Of a DNA stretch of 9,557 nt, positions 7,162 through 9,557 are shown one piece after another. Below the pieces are notes generated by a model. The model was not told the origin of the DNA. It saw nothing but the letters and a program-made list of their open reading frames with translations, and searched no databases. How positions within the stretch are numbered: the stretch's first letter is position 1; the number at the start of each line of letters is the position of its first letter. Source of the DNA: Saprospiraceae bacterium (GTDB lineage: Bacteria > Bacteroidota > Bacteroidia > Chitinophagales > Saprospiraceae); contig JAJCYJ010000467.1 of NCBI GenBank assembly GCA_029262975.1, forward strand, positions 1-9,557. The letters run 5' to 3'. A program made the position numbers and the translations under genes.

Positions 7162-7484
7162 TGGAAGTGACCCAATATCAAATTGTTACCGTGAACCTGG
7201 ATTCCACCGTCGGGAGCGAAATAAAGAAGACAAGGCCATGTATAGTGATTTCACCAGATGAGATGAATCGACATCTCGGCACAGTGGTTATTGCCCCTCT
7301 GACTTCTACCAAGAAGAAATACCCAACTCGCGTAAAAGAATTAATCGAAAATAGAGTCGGTCGAATTGCGTTAGACCAAATTCGCACTATTGATAAGATC
7401 AGAATTATACGAACAAAGAACAAAATAAGTACGAAGGAAATAATAGAAGTCAAGTCAATAATACGCAAAACTTTTGTTGATTAG
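7161..7484 (+). CDS. mazF: MazF/PemK family endoribonuclease toxin
   Basis: The protein has 107 residues, close to the usual MazF length of about 110. It shows the family sequence order: an N-terminal strand (YQIVTVNLDSTVGSEI, residues 6-21), then KKTRPCIVISPDEMN with the catalytic-type Arg25, then VVIAPLTST with Thr48, and DQIRTIDKIRI (72-82), where the base-contacting strand ends. MazF toxins cut single-stranded mRNA at short specific sequences and stop growth when the labile antitoxin is lost. The GTG start shares its G with the mazE stop codon, an arrangement that lowers and couples toxin synthesis. No catalytic residue appears to be missing, so it is probably active; the cleavage motif cannot be predicted. 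Confidence 0.93.
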   Translation: MEVTQYQIVTVNLDSTVGSEIKKTRPCIVISPDEMNRHLGTVVIAPLTSTKKKYPTRVKELIENRVGRIALDQIRTIDKIRIIRTKNKISTKEIIEVKSIIRKTFVD

Positions 7485-7691
7485 AGAACGGGAGAGAAAA
7501 AGGGTGAGCATGCCAGCCACCCATTCGGGATGACTGTCAGATATGTTGAACGTTGTGCTCAATAGAGGAGGCCTTAGTATCAAGATTGATTATAAAGATT
7601 CGCACATTGTTAAAGAAGGGTGGCAGGCGAATTTGGTGGGTCGAGGGATGCCTGGCTTGGCGGGTGTTGGCTTAAATTCGCGAGTTTTTTG
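7485..7691. other. Intergenic region with repeat-like sequence after mazF
   Basis: A GGGTG/CACCC hairpin (about 7503-7522) lacks a T tract. GTCAGATATG (7536-7545) repeats the same ten bases at 63-72, and both copies run into ACGTT a few bases later, so this may be a decayed attC-like right end (GTTGTGC at 7552-7558). GCGAATTT (7627-7634) and AAATTCGC (7674-7681) form an 8-bp inverted repeat. A 67-codon open frame (7543-7746) runs through these repeats and looks spurious. Confidence 0.4.
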
Positions 7692-7719
7692 GTTACTTTT
7701 CAACGATAGGAAAAGTAAC
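7692..7719. repeat. Perfect 10-bp hairpin of a dispersed-repeat type
   Basis: GTTACTTTTC (7692-7701) and GAAAAGTAAC (7710-7719) pair perfectly around an 8-base loop. The T run before it (7685-7690) and the A/T-rich sequence after it could make it a weak terminator on the minus strand. Hairpins with this GTTACTTTT...AAAAGTAAC design recur between genes in many Bacteroidota (recollection, not checked), which suggests a dispersed repeat. Confidence 0.5.
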
Positions 7720-7772
7720 ATGAATAGCAGGGATCAAATTAATTAAACTTCCGATTTTCTCCTCTACAGATC

Positions 7773-7846
7773 ATAACATTATGTACGTACCCATACTATT
7801 TGATAATTTATAGAACTATATCCGATACGATGAAGATTATGTACAT
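7773..7846. repeat. Left flanking repeat of the higBA unit (attC-like)
   Basis: ATAACATTATGTACG (7773-7787) matches ATAACATTGTGTACG just after higA (8635-8649) at 14 of 15 bases. Within this copy ATGTAC (7781-7786) pairs with GTACAT (7841-7846). The same GTAC-centred inverted pair occurs in the right copy. The two copies frame higBA as direct repeats about 860 bases apart. The expected GTT-type right box is poor here (GTAATTC at 7852-7858). Confidence 0.35.
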
Positions 7847-7898
7847 TTAAGGTAATTCGAGAATCGAGCCGTACGGGGCGTGCATCGGCCCGTTCTCA

Positions 7899-7940
7899 CC
7901 CATTTTGATAAAGAAAATGGTGGTGTGCACCCAAAATGGG
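7899..7940. promoter_or_regulatory. Alternative hairpins in the higBA leader
   Basis: CCCATTTTG (7899-7907) can pair perfectly with CAAAATGGG (7932-7940). Its core, CCATTTT (7900-7906), can instead pair with AAAATGG (7914-7920), and that stem extends through a bulge to CAC/GTG. The two folds exclude each other. They lie 26-67 bases ahead of the higB start, next to a perfect TAnnTTTG (-7 type) match at 7950-7957. It may be an operator palindrome or a leader structure; no -33 element is evident. Confidence 0.35.
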
Positions 7941-7965
7941 AACATTCAGTATTTTTGTTGTGTTT

Positions 7966-8283
7966 ATGAGCGTAATTGCGGCAAATACAATTCGAGATTA
8001 CTGGGAAAAATATGCCCAATCTGAGCAATCATTGAAATCGTGGTTACAAGAAGTTGAGCATTCAAACTGGGAAACACCGCAATCATTGAAATTGAAGTAT
8101 AGAAATGCTTCGATAATAACTGATAAACGAGTGGTCTTCAACATCAATGGTAACAACTTTAGATTGATTGTAGACATAGAATACAGATTGAAAATTGTAT
8201 TCGTTGTTTGGTTTGGAACACATACAGAATATGATTTAATTGATGCAAAAACTATAAGCTATGCTAAAGCCAATAAAAAATAA
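7966..8283 (+). CDS. higB: HigB family mRNA interferase toxin
   Basis: From the ATG at 7966 the protein has 105 residues, the normal size. I reject the ATG at 7936, which adds ten hydrophobic residues outside the family pattern. Recognisable segments are NTIRDYWEKYAQSEQSLKSW (7-26), WETPQSLKLKYRNASI (35-50), the core strands RVVFNINGNNFRLIV (55-69), and WFGTHTEYDLIDAKTI (82-97), which carries the GTHxEYD signature of the RelE-superfamily HigB branch. Such toxins cut mRNA on translating ribosomes. The toxin gene comes first, as is typical for higBA, and its last 23 bases overlap higA. A TAnnTTTG match at 7950-7957 would place transcription start almost at the ATG, giving a nearly leaderless mRNA (inference). 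Confidence 0.93.
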   Translation: MSVIAANTIRDYWEKYAQSEQSLKSWLQEVEHSNWETPQSLKLKYRNASIITDKRVVFNINGNNFRLIVDIEYRLKIVFVVWFGTHTEYDLIDAKTISYAKANKK

Positions 8284-8635
8284 TAAAGAGCACGACAAAT
8301 ACCTTGCCCGAGCATATGAATTGATGCAAAAAGACTTAAAGCCTAATTCAAAAGAATCAGACGAACTAGAAGTCATCAGCATACTTATAGAGGTATATGA
8401 AAAGGCGAATTTTCCAATAGAGGCTCCAAATCCCATAGAAGCCATTCTCTTTAGACTTGATCAACTTGGAATGAGTAGAAGCGAATTAAGTAAACTTCTG
8501 GGCTCCAGAAGTAGGGCCAGCGAAATATTAAAAGGAAAGAGAAAATTAAGTATTGGAATGATTCGAAAGCTTAATGAAAAATTAGGAATATCAGCTCAAA
8601 CTCTGATTCAGGACTATGAATTAGTTAACGCGTGA
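8261..8635 (+). CDS. higA: HigA family antitoxin, XRE-type helix-turn-helix
   Basis: The 124-residue protein has an N-terminal helical segment (about 1-50) and a C-terminal HTH_XRE domain (about 60-112), with the helix-turn-helix at MSRSELSKLLGSRSRASEIL (71-90) followed by the conserved KGKRKLSIGMIRKL. HigA binds HigB and represses the shared promoter. It starts inside higB with a 23-base overlap in another frame, so translation is coupled. The length is typical of the longer HigA class, which has an N-terminal extension before the HTH. Immediately after the stop codon begins the right copy of the ATAACATT repeat. Confidence 0.92.
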   Translation: MLKPIKNNKEHDKYLARAYELMQKDLKPNSKESDELEVISILIEVYEKANFPIEAPNPIEAILFRLDQLGMSRSELSKLLGSRSRASEILKGKRKLSIGMIRKLNEKLGISAQTLIQDYELVNA

Positions 8636-8697
8636 TAACATTGTGTACGATGTAAGCATTCATCCGGTCGGCCTCCATGTACACTTGGACGTTGTAG
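8635..8697. repeat. Right flanking repeat of the higBA unit (attC-like)
   Basis: ATAACATTGTGTACG (8635-8649) starts on the last base of the higA stop codon. GTGTAC (8643-8648) pairs with GTACAC (8679-8684), and the element closes with ACGTTGTAG (8689-8697), which resembles the ACGTT right ends at 79-83 and 7550-7554. The outer boxes (GATAAC and GTTGTAG) pair only partly. A position directly abutting the stop codon is usual for a cassette attC. Confidence 0.38.
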
Positions 8698-8715
8698 CCA
8701 ATAAGACAAACGTAA

Positions 8716-9557
8716 ATGAATAGAACGCTAGCAATCTTGATAATCTTTTGTATTTCCTTTCAATTCTCATTTGCTCAGAATTTTGGAAATTTTCCTGACA
8801 TAAAAAAGGAAAAGTTGTTGAATGATCTTGATATACTTTATCAGGGTTTGGACAAGTTTCATTCAGGGATGTATTGGTATACATCAAAAGATAGTGTTGA
8901 TATTGCTTTCAAAGAAGTTAGGAATAAAATCAGAAATGATTTAAATGTACTTGAATTTCATAAACTCATAGCACCTTTAGTTGCGTTATCACGAGAAGAC
9001 CACACTGATATATTTCTGCCTAAAATTGTTAAGGATAAATTGAACAGAGAAATAAAATTTTTGCCTTTGACATTTGTTTTTCTCGGCAAAGAACTCTACT
9101 GCGTCAAAAACGGTTCTGATTTTCAAGATTTTGCAATAGAAGGAAAACAAATCGAATCAATAAATGGAGAATCACCAAATAGCATAGTTGCCAAAATTGG
9201 AAATCTTTTTGCTTCTGATGGTTTTATTAAAACCACTAAGTATAGTGATTTAAAAGGATTTAAATTTTCTATGTATTACTTCTACTACTACGGGCAAGTA
9301 AATCAGTTTGAAATTAAATTTAAGGAGAGTAAAGATTCTATAATTATTAAACCGTTGAACCTAGATACGATTAGAAAACATCTAAATAAGAGAAATCAAG
9401 GGGCTAAAAAAACTCCAGAAAAAAAGGTATTAGAGTATAAGGTTTTCCACGATTCAATCGCTTATTTAGGCATTCATACATTTGACAATGATGACATAAG
9501 AAAGTATACAAAAGAAAAGAAGTTGAGGCTCTTTCTAAAGAATAGTTTTAAATCAAT
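8716..9557 (+). CDS. Exported S41 family peptidase-like protein, N-terminal part
   Basis: The frame is open from ATG 8716 to the window edge (280 complete codons) and has no stop, so the gene is cut by the window. Residues 1-20 form a Sec signal peptide (MNRTLAILII... ending SFA before Gln21). Residues 32-110 are the helical N-terminal domain seen in Bacteroidota S41 proteins (LLNDLDILYQGLDKFHSGMYW, then FKEVRN, then LVALSREDHTDIFLP). Residues 120-175 look PDZ-like (FAIEGKQIESINGESPNSIVAKI). The start of the protease core is YKVFHDSIAYLGIHTFDNDD (241-260), then a helix. The catalytic Ser and Lys would lie beyond the edge, so activity cannot be judged. It probably acts outside the cytoplasmic membrane. 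It starts 18 bases after the attC-like repeat. Confidence 0.78.
   Translation, partial: MNRTLAILIIFCISFQFSFAQNFGNFPDIKKEKLLNDLDILYQGLDKFHSGMYWYTSKDSVDIAFKEVRNKIRNDLNVLEFHKLIAPLVALSREDHTDIFLPKIVKDKLNREIKFLPLTFVFLGKELYCVKNGSDFQDFAIEGKQIESINGESPNSIVAKIGNLFASDGFIKTTKYSDLKGFKFSMYYFYYYGQVNQFEIKFKESKDSIIIKPLNLDTIRKHLNKRNQGAKKTPEKKVLEYKVFHDSIAYLGIHTFDNDDIRKYTKEKKLRLFLKNSFKS

Noticed and set aside
7178..7468. 96-codon minus-strand frame
   Set aside because: It is antisense to mazF and hydrophobic only through codon complementarity.
7485..7558. A further attC-like site directly after mazF
   Set aside because: The right end (ACGTTGTGC) fits, but the proposed left arm (GAGAACGGG) pairs with it at only a few bases.
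7543..7746. 67-codon plus-strand open frame
   Set aside because: It spans two inverted repeats, matches no family I know, and its C-terminal half is explained by the hairpin sequence.
7936..7965. Upstream ATG as the higB start
   Set aside because: It adds ten residues outside the HigB family pattern and lies within a hairpin; the ATG at 7966 gives the normal length.
8660..8887. Minus-strand frame over the start of the S41-like gene
   Set aside because: The plus strand here encodes a convincing signal peptide and a family-like domain that stays open to the window edge.

Overview
The window is AT-rich bacterial DNA that most likely comes from a member of the Bacteroidota (Cytophagales/Flavobacteriia-like). 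This is inferred from gene content and style: an S41-type peptidase with a short signal peptide, a Tat-targeted M19 dipeptidase homologue beside a lipoprotein amidohydrolase, HigBA and MazEF systems of the types common there, few clear Shine-Dalgarno sequences, and AT-rich spacers full of short hairpins. No rRNA, tRNA, CRISPR array or intact transposase gene was found.

Layout. Positions 1-1280 hold one plus-strand gene, a NmrA-like/atypical SDR oxidoreductase (147-1055), with imperfect inverted-repeat elements on both sides. Positions 1280-1690 are non-coding, with a perfect REP-like hairpin (1350-1372) and a good rho-independent terminator for the minus strand (1619-1659). Positions 1691-4906 are a minus-strand two-gene operon. 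The M19 dipeptidase-like protein comes first, then a lipoprotein amidohydrolase with a complete binuclear metal site. Both look exported and may process peptides or amides outside the cytoplasm. Positions 4907-5690 are non-coding but contain a 397-bp element (5176-5572) with 13-bp perfect terminal inverted repeats and at least six internal stem-loops, probably a non-autonomous transposon.

Positions 5690-8640 are a run of toxin-type modules, all on the plus strand: a class II Fic AMP-transferase with its own inhibitory motif and a C-terminal winged helix, a MazE-MazF pair with a clear operator-like repeat, and a HigB-HigA pair in toxin-first order. From 8716 an exported S41-family peptidase-like gene runs off the right edge.

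The most suggestive pattern is that the plus-strand genes are separated by related imperfect inverted repeats. Their left arms carry an ATAAC-type core (TAAC in one) and most right arms carry CGTT plus purine. The two copies around higBA share 14 of 15 bases as a direct repeat. This resembles integron gene cassettes separated by attC sites (an array without a visible integrase), but the match to canonical attC boxes is only partial, so it is a hypothesis to test.
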